Below, piece after piece: positions 1 to 7,870 of a stretch of 17,601 nt of DNA. Every line of letters begins with the position of its first letter. The first letter of the stretch is position 1. Below the pieces are notes generated by a model that was not told the DNA's origin, did no database searches, and worked only from the letters and a program-made list of their open reading frames with translations. The stretch spans positions 1 to 17,601 of the forward strand of contig NZ_CAMLJP010000121.1 in the NCBI RefSeq assembly GCF_946480385.1, given 5' to 3'. The translations under genes and the position numbers were made by a program. This stretch comes from an uncultured Azospirillum sp. Lineage in GTDB: Bacteria > Pseudomonadota > Alphaproteobacteria > Azospirillales > Azospirillaceae.

Positions 1-627
1 CAGGCCGGACAGGCTGTCGCCGCGGAAGAAGACGTTGTCCGGGAACAGGTCTGCATGGATGACGCCGGCCGGCAGTCCGACCGGCCAGTTGGCCTCCAGC
101 GCCGCCAGTTCGGTCTCCAGCGTCGCGCGCAGGCCGGGGGCGACCTCATCGGCGCGTTCGGCGGACTTGGCGAACAGATCCTTCCAGCCGGGAAGGGCCA
201 GCGCGTTCGGGCGTTCCATGCGGAAGTCGCCGACCGCCAGATGCAGGCGGGCCAAAGCCTCGCCCAGCTGGGCGCAATGCTGTGGCATGATCCGGCGCGG
301 CCACATGCCGGCCAGGAAGGTGACGATCACCGCCGGGCGGCCGCAAAGCTCGCGCAGCGCCATGCCGTCGCGCCCCGCAACCGGCAGCGGGCAGGCGATG
401 CCCTTCTCCGCCAGATGCTCCATCAGGCCGAGGAAGAAGGGCAGATCCTCCTTCCGCGTGCGCTTCTCGTAGAGCGTCAGGATGTAGGGGCCGCGTTCGG
501 TCACCAGCAGGAAGTTGGAATTCTCCACCCCCTCCGCGATGCCCTTGCACGACAGCACCGCGCCCAGATCGTACTGGGCGGCGAAGGTGCTGAGATCCTC
601 GTCGGTGACTTCGGTGTATACGGCCAT
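1..627 (-). CDS. thrB: Homoserine kinase ThrB (APH-fold type), 3' end missing
   Basis: Phosphorylates L-homoserine with ATP in the cytoplasm, the step before threonine synthase in threonine synthesis. The frame reads from an ATG at 625-627 to the window edge, giving the first 209 residues (about two thirds of a usual 310-325 aa protein). It starts MAVYTEVTDEDL, has the nucleotide-binding region SCKGIAEGVENSNFLLVTE, then LTLYEKR, and near the edge the kinase catalytic loop GVIHADLFPDNVFF, in which HADLFPDN carries the catalytic Asp and the Mg-binding Asn. This loop and the ENSNF segment are typical of the aminoglycoside-phosphotransferase-like ThrB of proteobacteria rather than the GHMP-type enzyme. 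It lies 13 bases after the DUF455 stop on the same strand, so it is probably the last visible gene of a cysQ-DUF455-thrB unit. A fructosamine kinase-like paralogue is a less likely alternative. Confidence 0.9.
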   Translation of the reverse strand, partial: MAVYTEVTDEDLSTFAAQYDLGAVLSCKGIAEGVENSNFLLVTERGPYILTLYEKRTRKEDLPFFLGLMEHLAEKGIACPLPVAGRDGMALRELCGRPAVIVTFLAGMWPRRIMPQHCAQLGEALARLHLAVGDFRMERPNALALPGWKDLFAKSAERADEVAPGLRATLETELAALEANWPVGLPAGVIHADLFPDNVFFRGDSLSGL

Positions 628-640
628 GATATCCAGCGCC

Positions 641-1470
641 TTACCGGGTTTCCGGCCTGCGGTCAATTTCGGGAGTGATCGGCTCGTAATATTCCGGGCC
701 GAAGCCGGCCAACTGGCGGCTGGCGGTGTTGAAGGGGCGCTTCAGTCCACCGCGGAAGTGGCGGCCGACCAGTTCCTGCCACAGGGCCACCGGCTCCGCT
801 CCGCGCTCGGCGCAGAGATGGACGAACCAGCGCCGGCCAGCGGCGACGTGGCTGATTTCCTCGTCATGGATGGTCTGGAGCAGGTCGGCGCTCTCGGCAT
901 CGCCAAAGTCGCGCAGGCGGCGCACCGTCTCGGGCGTGACGTCCAGGCCGCGCGCCTCCAGAACCATCGGCACCACCGCCAGCCGGGCGGCGAGGTCGTG
1001 CGCGGTCTCCGTCGCCGCCTGCCACAGCCCATCATGGGCCGGCAGGTCGCCGTAGGAGGAGCCCAGTTCGTTCAGCCGGGTCTCCAGCATCTGGAAATGC
1101 CGGGCCTCGTCGTCGGCGACCTGGATCCAGTCGTCGGTGAAACCCTTCGGCAGGCCGAGATGCGCGAATCGGGCGACGATGTCCCAGGCGAGGTCGATGG
1201 CGTTCAGCTCGATGTGCGCCAGCGCGTGCAGCAGGGCGATGCGGTTCTGCGCGCTGCCGCCGCGCCCGCGCTTGGGCATGTCGCGCGGCAGCTTTAGCTC
1301 CGGCCGGTCGGGACGGGCGGGGCGGTCGGGCGGCGGGGCCGGCACGGCGGGCGACAGCAGGCCGTCGCGCCAGGCGGCGGCATGCAGGCGGGTCAGGCGC
1401 ACTTTCTCCAGCGGCGCCGCGGTGGTCAGCACCGCGGTCGCCGCCTCACCCAGGCACGAAACGGAAGAGG

Positions 1471-1474
<4 letters not shown>
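641..1474 (-). CDS. DUF455 family ferritin-like protein
   Basis: A 277 aa protein of the DUF455 ferritin-like family, whose function is not established. The helical core has the pattern expected of a di-metal carboxylate site: HIELNAIDLAWD (E89), DDEARH (E123, H126), LEARGLD (E173) and HDEEISH (E206, H209), with two EXXH pairs. The N-terminal 70 residues are Pro/Arg-rich and end in a short basic segment. I start it at MTSSVSCLG (ATG at 1472-1474) because this ATG overlaps the cysQ stop as ATGA, a normal coupling arrangement. A longer open frame to 1603 only runs back through cysQ in another frame. Binding of two iron or manganese ions is inferred from the fold; no substrate can be given. There is no signal peptide, so it is probably cytoplasmic. 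Confidence 0.87.
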
Positions 1475-2247
<773 letters not shown>

Positions 2248-2337
2248 GGGGTAATCTCCCTATGGTATGAAGAGTCAGCATATCCTGCCCGAAGGCGGGC
2301 CGGAAGCTCTTGAACGGGTGTGGAACGGAGAAGGCGG

Positions 2338-2892
2338 ATGACGGCCGGGGAATTGTCGGACATCGGGCGGACTGAGGGCCACGGCGCATCGGCCCTATGG
2401 CGTGCTATGACCGTGGCCGATCTGGACCGGATCCTGGCCATCGCGGACATCGTTCATCCGGACTATCCGGAGGAGCGCAGCGTGTTCGAGGAGAGGCTGG
2501 CTCTCTACCCCGCTGGCTGCCGTGTGGCGGAATGCCGCGGCGAGGCCATCGGCTACGGAGTCATGCATCCGGGCAGGCTGGGGGTGCCGCCGCCGCTCGA
2601 CACGCCGCTGGGCGGTCTGCCGGCGGACGCGGACTGCCTGTACCTGCACGACATCGCTTTGCTGCCGGAGGCGCGCGGCACCGGGCTGGGGGCGGCGGTG
2701 CTGGGCTATGCCCATCGGCTGGCGGCGGGGGAGGGATGGCGGTGGCTGGCGCTGACCTCGACGCCGGGAGCGCGAAGCTATTGGGACCGGGCCGGCTTCG
2801 CGCCCTACGAAGGCGGCGGGCCGGCGCTGGCGGCGAAGCTGGCGAGCTATGGCGCGGGGATGAGCTACATGACCGCGCCGGTGCGGGCTTAG
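2338..2892 (+). CDS. GNAT family N-acetyltransferase
   Basis: A 184 aa GNAT-fold acetyltransferase, predicted to move an acetyl group from acetyl-CoA to an unknown amine. The fold shows in the helix AMTVADLDRILAIADIVHPDY, the strand GYGVMHPG, then LYLHDIALLPEARGTGLGAAVLGYAH. That last stretch is motif A with the pyrophosphate-binding loop RGTGLG, followed by WLALTSTPGARSYWDRAGF, the usual C-terminal half. I chose ATG 2338 over the in-frame ATG at 2320 because GGAG at 2329-2332 gives a good ribosome binding site; ATG 2407 is also possible. The stop overlaps the stop region of the convergent EAL gene by four bases. The substrate cannot be read from sequence or neighbours. Confidence 0.85.
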   Translation: MTAGELSDIGRTEGHGASALWRAMTVADLDRILAIADIVHPDYPEERSVFEERLALYPAGCRVAECRGEAIGYGVMHPGRLGVPPPLDTPLGGLPADADCLYLHDIALLPEARGTGLGAAVLGYAHRLAAGEGWRWLALTSTPGARSYWDRAGFAPYEGGGPALAAKLASYGAGMSYMTAPVRA

Positions 2893-3650
2893 GCGGCCAG
2901 CTGGGCCAGATCGGGGTCGGTTACCACGGCTTCGAAGGCCGGCTTGGCGAACAGGTAGCCCTGCATCAGGGTCACGCCCAGGTCGCGCAGGGTCTTGGCC
3001 TCGTCGGCGGTCTCGATGCCTTCGGCGATGGGGGTGATCCCCAGATCCTCGCACACCGCCAGGATTGCCTTGACGATGCTGCGCCGGGCCCGCTCGCTGT
3101 CGATGTTGCGGGTCAACTCCATGTCCAGCTTGATGATGTCGGGCTGGAATTCTGCCAACAGGTTCAGGCCGGAATAGCCGGAGCCGAAATCGTCAATGGC
3201 GGTCAGGAAGCCCTGGCGCTTGTATTCGCTGAAGATGCTCTTCAGATGGTCGTGGTCGACCACGCGCTCGTTCTCCGTCACTTCGAAGATGATGCGGTCG
3301 GTGGGGAAGCCGGTGCGCCGGGCGGCGGCGAGCGTCGCCTTGATGCAGGCCTCCGCCTTGTAGACGGCGTTGGGCAGGAAGTTGATCGACAGGCGGGCGC
3401 CGTTCATCGGCAAGGACGACGCCAGCTCGATGGCCTTGATGCGGCAGGACTGGTCGAAGGCGTAGCGGGTGGCGTCGGTCACCTGGCCCAGCACCCAGCC
3501 GGCGCCCTGGCCCTGGGTCCCACGCACCAGCGCTTCATGCGCCCAGACGCCGCCGCTGGCGACATCGACGATGGGCTGGAACGCCATCGTAAAGTCCAGA
3601 TCGAGGCGATCCGCACATTGACCGCCGCACCCACCGTCGCCAAACGCCAT
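2889..3650 (-). CDS. Stand-alone EAL domain cyclic-di-GMP phosphodiesterase
   Basis: A 253 aa protein that is almost entirely one EAL domain, predicted to hydrolyse cyclic-di-GMP to pGpG in the cytoplasm. The catalytic set looks complete: E39 in HEALVRG, N90 in LSINFLP, E123 in FEVTE, D153-D154 in AIDDFGSGYS, K174 in IIKLD, E210 in AEGIET and Q230 in QGYLF. Loop 6 (DDFGSGYS) is intact, which favours an active enzyme. There is no GGDEF, PAS or membrane segment. The N-terminus (GCGGQCADR) has two cysteines four residues apart (C8, C12), a possible metal or redox site, but this is only a guess. The start at 3650 has GGGGTAAGG just upstream on its strand. The gene is tail-to-tail with the acetyltransferase gene, so the two are separately transcribed. 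Confidence 0.93.
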   Translation of the reverse strand: MAFGDGGCGGQCADRLDLDFTMAFQPIVDVASGGVWAHEALVRGTQGQGAGWVLGQVTDATRYAFDQSCRIKAIELASSLPMNGARLSINFLPNAVYKAEACIKATLAAARRTGFPTDRIIFEVTENERVVDHDHLKSIFSEYKRQGFLTAIDDFGSGYSGLNLLAEFQPDIIKLDMELTRNIDSERARRSIVKAILAVCEDLGITPIAEGIETADEAKTLRDLGVTLMQGYLFAKPAFEAVVTDPDLAQLAA

Positions 3651-3719
3651 CGGCCTTACCCCTGTCAGCTCAAGAACTCCACCTTTAGGTAAGGAACAAT
3701 GCCATGGATTTCATCCGAC

Positions 3720-3745
3720 GGAGGTGTGGCAATCGCCACACCTTC
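3720..3745 (-). terminator. Hairpin after the CoxL-like gene, probable terminator
   Basis: Arms GGAGGTGTGGC (3720-3730) and GCCACACCTTC (3735-3745) pair around the loop AATC, giving 11 pairs with one G-T. It lies 16 bases past the stop of the large minus-strand gene and upstream of the EAL gene on the same strand. No T-rich tail follows on either strand, so it could instead be a transcript-stabilising stem or a protein-binding dyad in the EAL promoter region. Confidence 0.5.
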
Positions 3746-3761
3746 CGACTAGGACTTTCCC

Positions 3762-6098
3762 CTATTCCGCTGCCATCAGGGTCTCGGCCTTACGGATCGC
3801 CGCCCACACCGATTCCGGCGTCGCCGGCATGTCGATGTGGGTGATGCCGAGGTCGGACAGCGCATCGACCACCGCATTGATGATGGCCGGCGGCGCGCCG
3901 ATGGCCCCGGCTTCGCCGGCGCCCTTCATGCCCAGCATGTTGGTGGTGCTGGGCACGCTGTTCAGCTTCACCTCGATCGGCGGCATGTCGACCGCGCGCG
4001 GCATCTGGTAGTCCATGAAGGAGCCGGACAGCAGCTGCCCGCTGTCGGGATCGAACACCACCCGTTCCTGCAGGGCCTGACCCAGCCCTTGCGCCACGCC
4101 GCCATGGATCTGGCCGATCACCAGCATCGGGTTGACGACCGTGCCGAAATCATCGACGACGCTGTAGCGCAGCACCTCGACGATGCCGGTGGCGGGGTCG
4201 ATCTCCACCTCCGCGATGTGGCAGCCGTTGGGGAAGGTGCTGGCCGGCGGGGTCCAGCGCGCCATCTCGGAGAAGGCGATGCCGCCGCCGCCGCCCGCCG
4301 CCGCCTTGGCCGCCACCTCCTTCAGCGATACCGAGCGGTCGGTGCCGACGATGGTGAAGCGGCCGTCGGCGAACTCCACGTCCACCTCGGCGGTTTCCAG
4401 CAGGTCGGCGGCGACCGTGGTTGCGGCCTTCACAACCTTGGCCGCACCCTCCGCCAGTGCCGAACCGCCGACCGGGACGGAACGCGAGCCGCCGGTGCCG
4501 GCGCCCCAGCTGACACGGTCGGTGTCGCCCTGCACCACCTCCACATCCTCCGGCGGGACGCCAAGCCGGTCGGCGAGGATCTGCTTGTAGGCGGTCTCGT
4601 GGCCCTGGCCGTTGGTCTGGGTGCCGATCATCAGCACCACCTTGCCGTCGCCATTGACCTGGACGGTCGCCTGCTCCGGCCCGCCGCCCGAGCAGGCTTC
4701 GATGTAGGTGGACAGGCCGGCGCCGCGCAGCTTGCCGCGCGCCTTCGCCTCCGCCTTGCGAGCGGGCAGGCCGGCCATGTCGGCGAGGATCAGCCCGTCT
4801 TCCAGATTCTGGACGAACTCGCCGGTGTCATAGACCTGCCCCATCGGCGTGGCGTAGGGCATCGCGGTCGGCGGGATGAAGTTACGCCGCCGGATCTCCG
4901 CCGGGCCGAGGCCGGTGACGCGGCCGGCATGGTCGATCAGCCGTTCCAGCAGATAGGCCGCTTCCGGCCGGCCGGCGCCGCGATAGGCGTCCACCGGCTG
5001 GGTGTTGGTGAAGACGCCCTTCACCCGCACATAGACAGCCGGCGTCTTGTAGGAGCCGACCAGCATGGCCGATCCGGCATCGGTCGGGATGAAGGGCCCG
5101 TAGTTGGACAGATAGGCGCCGAGATTGGCGACGGTATCGACCCGCAGCCCCAGGAAATGGCCGTCGGCGTCGACCGCCAGCCGCGCCTTGCTGACATGGT
5201 CGCGGCCATGGTCGTCGCTGATGAAGCCCTCGATCCGGTCGGCCGCCCATTTGACCGCGCGGTTCAGCCGGCGGGCGGCGAACAGGCAGGCGACATATTC
5301 CGGGTAGTTGAACAGCTTCATGCCGAAACCGCCGCCGACATCGGTGGTCAGCACGCGGATGCGCTGCTCCGGTTCGTTCAGGATCTTGGCGAACTGCTTC
5401 TGCAGGCCGTGGACGCCCTGGCTGGTGACGTAGATCAGCAGCCGGCCCGGGCCGCCGTCCGCACCCGATTCGACGCCGGCGACGCAGGCGCGGCCCTCCA
5501 TTGGGTTGGCGACGACGCGGTTGTTGATCAGTTCCAGCTCGACGACGCGATGGGCGCCGGAAAGTGCCGATTCCACCGCCGCCTCGTCGCCGGTGTCCCA
5601 GTCGAAGCAGAGGTTGTTCGGCGCCTCGTCCCACACCAGCGGGCGGCCGGGCTCCAGCGCCTCCAGCGTGCCGGTGACGGGCTCGCGATCCTCGTAATCG
5701 ACCATCACCAGTTCGGCGGCCTCGCGCGCGGCCTCCAGCGTTTCGGCCACCACCATGGCGACCGGATCGCCGACATGGCGGGCGAAGCCGCGGACCAGCG
5801 CCGGGCGCGGGGTGTGGACATAGTTCGACCCGTCGCGCTGCTTCAGCACCGCCTGACAGGGGATCATGCCGACATTCTCGGCGTCGAGGTCGGCGATGGT
5901 GTAGACCGCCAGCACGCCGGGCTGGGCCAGCGCATCGGACGTGTCGATTGCGCCGATGGCGGCGAAAGCGTGGGGCGAGCGGACGAAGGCCGCATAGGCC
6001 TGTCCGGGGAGAGACACGTCGTCGGTGTAGCGGCCGCCGCCGGTCAGCAGCCGGGCGTCTTCGGTGCGCGGAACCGCCTGTCCGATGCCGAACTTCAT
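3762..6098 (-). CDS. Xanthine dehydrogenase-family molybdopterin-binding subunit (CoxL-like, form II)
   Basis: Large Mo-cofactor subunit (778 aa, usual length) of a xanthine oxidase-family hydroxylase related to CO dehydrogenase CoxL and aldehyde oxidoreductases. Seen in order: N-terminal GIGQAVPRTEDARLLTGGG with the a/b hammerhead domain (to about residue 140); GGGFGMK at 255-261; the active-site loop AYRGAGR at 371-377; IGTQTNGQGHE at 491-501; GGSRSVPVGGSA near 536; and GMKGAGEAGAIGAPPA with the candidate base Glu729. AYRGAGR marks form II; true CO dehydrogenase (form I) has a Cys-Ser loop (AYxCSFR), so CO oxidation should not be assumed and the substrate is unknown. GGGAG precedes the ATG on its strand. 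The iron-sulfur (CoxS) and FAD (CoxM) genes that normally adjoin are absent on both sides, so partners must be encoded elsewhere. modABC lies about 4.6 kb away. Confidence 0.92.
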   Translation of the reverse strand: MKFGIGQAVPRTEDARLLTGGGRYTDDVSLPGQAYAAFVRSPHAFAAIGAIDTSDALAQPGVLAVYTIADLDAENVGMIPCQAVLKQRDGSNYVHTPRPALVRGFARHVGDPVAMVVAETLEAAREAAELVMVDYEDREPVTGTLEALEPGRPLVWDEAPNNLCFDWDTGDEAAVESALSGAHRVVELELINNRVVANPMEGRACVAGVESGADGGPGRLLIYVTSQGVHGLQKQFAKILNEPEQRIRVLTTDVGGGFGMKLFNYPEYVACLFAARRLNRAVKWAADRIEGFISDDHGRDHVSKARLAVDADGHFLGLRVDTVANLGAYLSNYGPFIPTDAGSAMLVGSYKTPAVYVRVKGVFTNTQPVDAYRGAGRPEAAYLLERLIDHAGRVTGLGPAEIRRRNFIPPTAMPYATPMGQVYDTGEFVQNLEDGLILADMAGLPARKAEAKARGKLRGAGLSTYIEACSGGGPEQATVQVNGDGKVVLMIGTQTNGQGHETAYKQILADRLGVPPEDVEVVQGDTDRVSWGAGTGGSRSVPVGGSALAEGAAKVVKAATTVAADLLETAEVDVEFADGRFTIVGTDRSVSLKEVAAKAAAGGGGGIAFSEMARWTPPASTFPNGCHIAEVEIDPATGIVEVLRYSVVDDFGTVVNPMLVIGQIHGGVAQGLGQALQERVVFDPDSGQLLSGSFMDYQMPRAVDMPPIEVKLNSVPSTTNMLGMKGAGEAGAIGAPPAIINAVVDALSDLGITHIDMPATPESVWAAIRKAETLMAAE

Positions 6099-6285
6099 GG
6101 GTGAACTCCCGCCTTCCGGTTCGATGCGATTGTTGTGCCCCGCGAAGATAGGCCGGCTTAAGCGTCAGGGAAACCCCGACGGGCGACATGGGTGACGGTT
6201 GTCCGCTGCAAGGATTGTCCGCCGGACTCATCGATAAGGGGGAATGCGGCTGGCGCGACCGGCCTCCGAGGGCCATATTCGGGGC

Positions 6286-7032
6286 ATGTGTGGACGCATG
6301 CTTCTCACCACCCCGATCAACGAGATCGAGCGCGTGTTCGGCGTTCCGGAGCAGCCGAACCTGATGCCGCGGTGGAATATCGCCCCGACGCAGGACATCC
6401 CCGTCATCCGACGCGAGGAGGACGGCCGCCATCTGGCGATGGTCCGCTGGGGACTGGTGCCGCCCTGGGCCGACGATCCCGCCATCGGCGGGCGGATGAT
6501 CAACGCGCGCGGCGAATCGGTGGCCGACAAGCCGGCGTTCCGCGATGCCTTCCGCAAGCGCCGCTGCCTGATCCCGCTGGACGGATTCTATGAATGGACC
6601 AACGTGGGGGAGGGGGCGAAGCCGCGCAAGCAGGGCCACGTCATCCGCCGCCGCGACCGTGGCCTGTTCGCGCTGGCCGGATTGTGGGAGCGCTGGCGCG
6701 GACCGAAGGGCGCGCCGCCGCTCGACCCGCCGCTGGAAACCGCGACGGTGGTGACGACCGGGACCAACGCGACGCTGTCCTTCCTGCACGACCGCATGCC
6801 GGTGGTGCTCGACCCCGCCGACTGGGATGCCTGGCTGGATCCGGCGACCCCGCTGCCGGTGCTGGAGGGGCTGATCCGCTCCGCGCCGGAGGAGTGGCTG
6901 GACGTGGTGCCGGTGGGGCCGAAGGTGAACAGCGTGCGCAACGACGACTGTTCCTGCCTGGATCCGCCGCAGGAGATCGCTCCGGTCAAGGCGAAGGACA
7001 AGCCGGGCGATGACCAGCCGAGCCTGTTCTGA
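6286..7032 (+). CDS. SRAP domain protein (HMCES/YedK family)
   Basis: A 248 aa SOS response-associated peptidase domain protein. Family members form a covalent thiazolidine link through Cys2 to abasic sites in single-stranded DNA and so protect them. I start it at ATG 6286 because Cys2 must follow the initiator Met (MCGRM). The open frame extends back to 6244, but that start would bury the cysteine. Key residues are visible: C2, N31 in PRWNIAPTQ, MVRWGLVPPWAD, R75 in INARGES, E103 in LDGFYEW, and H168 in LHDRMPVVL. The ribosome binding site is weak (CGGGG). It is divergent from the molybdoenzyme gene across 187 bases, and a nuclease-fold gene follows after 10 bases, so the two are probably cotranscribed. 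I looked for an alphaproteobacterial LexA box (GTTC-N7-GTTC) upstream and did not find a match. Confidence 0.93.
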   Translation: MCGRMLLTTPINEIERVFGVPEQPNLMPRWNIAPTQDIPVIRREEDGRHLAMVRWGLVPPWADDPAIGGRMINARGESVADKPAFRDAFRKRRCLIPLDGFYEWTNVGEGAKPRKQGHVIRRRDRGLFALAGLWERWRGPKGAPPLDPPLETATVVTTGTNATLSFLHDRMPVVLDPADWDAWLDPATPLPVLEGLIRSAPEEWLDVVPVGPKVNSVRNDDCSCLDPPQEIAPVKAKDKPGDDQPSLF

Positions 7033-7042
7033 GGCGATGGCG

Positions 7043-7594
7043 ATGCCGAGGAAGGGGCTGGTGAGCGGGCTGCTGCTGGCGGCGTCGCTTGTCCTGGCGG
7101 GACCGGTTGTGGCGCAGACCAATCAGGCGGCCAAGGGGCGCGGCCCCATCGCCAACACGCCGGACCAGACCCTGAAGGGCACCGCCATGGCGGTGGAGGG
7201 CGATCTGCTGACAATCAACGGCACGGCGGTCAGGCTGATGGGCATCGATGCGCCGGATCCGGGGCAGAAATGCAAGAACCGTTACGGCCATGAGCTGGAC
7301 TGCTTCAAGGTCGCCACCGCCGTGCTCGCCAACATGGTGAAGGGCGAGGAGGTGACCTGTGTCGTCACCGAACAGGATCGCACCGGGGAGAAGAAGGGCG
7401 AATGCCGTGTGCGCGGCGTCGATCTGGGGGCGGCGATGGTGTCGCGCGGCTGGGCCTTTCAATATGCCAGCCTGTCGCCGGCCTATCAGAAGGGCGAGGC
7501 CTATGCCCAGAGCAAGCGCATGGGGCTGTGGGCCGGACAGGTGGAAAAGCCCTGGCAATGGCGCAGCCGGCAGCTTCGTGAGACCGCCAAATGA
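7043..7594 (+). CDS. Exported staphylococcal nuclease-fold (thermonuclease family) protein, catalytic residues altered
   Basis: A 183 aa SNase-like protein with a signal peptide (MPRKGLVSGLLLAASLVLAG, likely cut after PVVA near residue 24), so periplasmic or secreted. The OB-fold core spans about residues 45-165: KGTAMAVEGDLLTING, VRLMGIDAPDPGQ, then GVDLGAAMVSRGWAFQY and MGLWAG. Compared with S. aureus nuclease, R64 matches Arg35, D69 matches Asp40 and D54 matches Asp21. The Glu43 position is D72, and the Arg87 position, in a segment that usually reads DRYGR, reads DRTGE (E116). C77, C87, C106 and C121 could form disulfides. Catalysis may therefore be weak or lost. I start at 7043, 8 bases after GAGG; ATG 7037 is too close to it and ATG 7010 lies within the SRAP gene. 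It is probably cotranscribed with the SRAP gene. Confidence 0.83.
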   Translation: MPRKGLVSGLLLAASLVLAGPVVAQTNQAAKGRGPIANTPDQTLKGTAMAVEGDLLTINGTAVRLMGIDAPDPGQKCKNRYGHELDCFKVATAVLANMVKGEEVTCVVTEQDRTGEKKGECRVRGVDLGAAMVSRGWAFQYASLSPAYQKGEAYAQSKRMGLWAGQVEKPWQWRSRQLRETAK

Positions 7595-7723
7595 CGGCAG
7601 TCCGCTTTACGATTGCTCTACCCTCGATTGCTTTTCCCTGATCGTAGGGGCCTGATCGTCCGTTGGCGGCCGGCACCCCCATTTCCCATTCGACCGCCAC
7701 CCCGCTCATGATAGGATCCGAAT

Positions 7724-7751
7724 AGGACGAAGGACGAAGGACGAAGGACGA
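7724..7751. repeat. Four perfect tandem copies of heptamer AGGACGA
   Basis: AGGACGA is repeated four times without a break (7724-7730, 7731-7737, 7738-7744, 7745-7751). It lies in the 276-base gap between the nuclease-fold gene and phyR, 119 bases before the phyR start. GGATCCG sits just before it and TCCG just after it. A seven-base unit could change copy number by slippage. Whether it affects transcription cannot be told. The rest of the gap shows no gene. Confidence 0.9.
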
Positions 7752-7870
7752 TCCGATACATTGGCTTGCGGCCCGACGCGATTCGACAGGGCCGGCGCGT
7801 TTCCCCGGTGAACGGTTCGAGAGGCGCGATTCGAGTGCGGCAACTCCCGTCGGGGAGCGGAGTCACGGGT

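Noticed and set aside
2397..3692. Plus-strand open frame of 431 codons across the acetyltransferase and EAL genes
   Set aside because: It is out of frame with the GNAT gene and antisense to the EAL gene, with Gly/Ala/Arg-rich filler composition.
3651..3761. Small gene between the EAL and CoxL-like genes
   Set aside because: Only 111 bases with a hairpin and the EAL promoter region; no frame with a ribosome binding site and plausible product.
3762..6098. True (form I) carbon monoxide dehydrogenase
   Set aside because: The active-site loop is AYRGAGR, not the Cys-containing AYxCSFR of form I, and coxM/coxS are absent.
3837..6104. Long plus-strand open frame opposite the CoxL-like gene
   Set aside because: Antisense shadow; the minus-strand product has complete molybdoenzyme motifs.
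6099..6285. LexA (SOS) box before the SRAP gene
   Set aside because: GTTC near 6119 is not followed by GTTC after seven bases. A direct repeat TTGTCCGC (6199-6206, 6215-6222) was seen but matches no regulator I know.
4882..7122. Long minus-strand open frame across the CoxL-like and SRAP genes
   Set aside because: It runs in a wrong frame through two well-supported genes on opposite strands and shows no domain.
7724..7751. CRISPR-like array
   Set aside because: The units are seven bases with no spacers; it is a simple tandem repeat.
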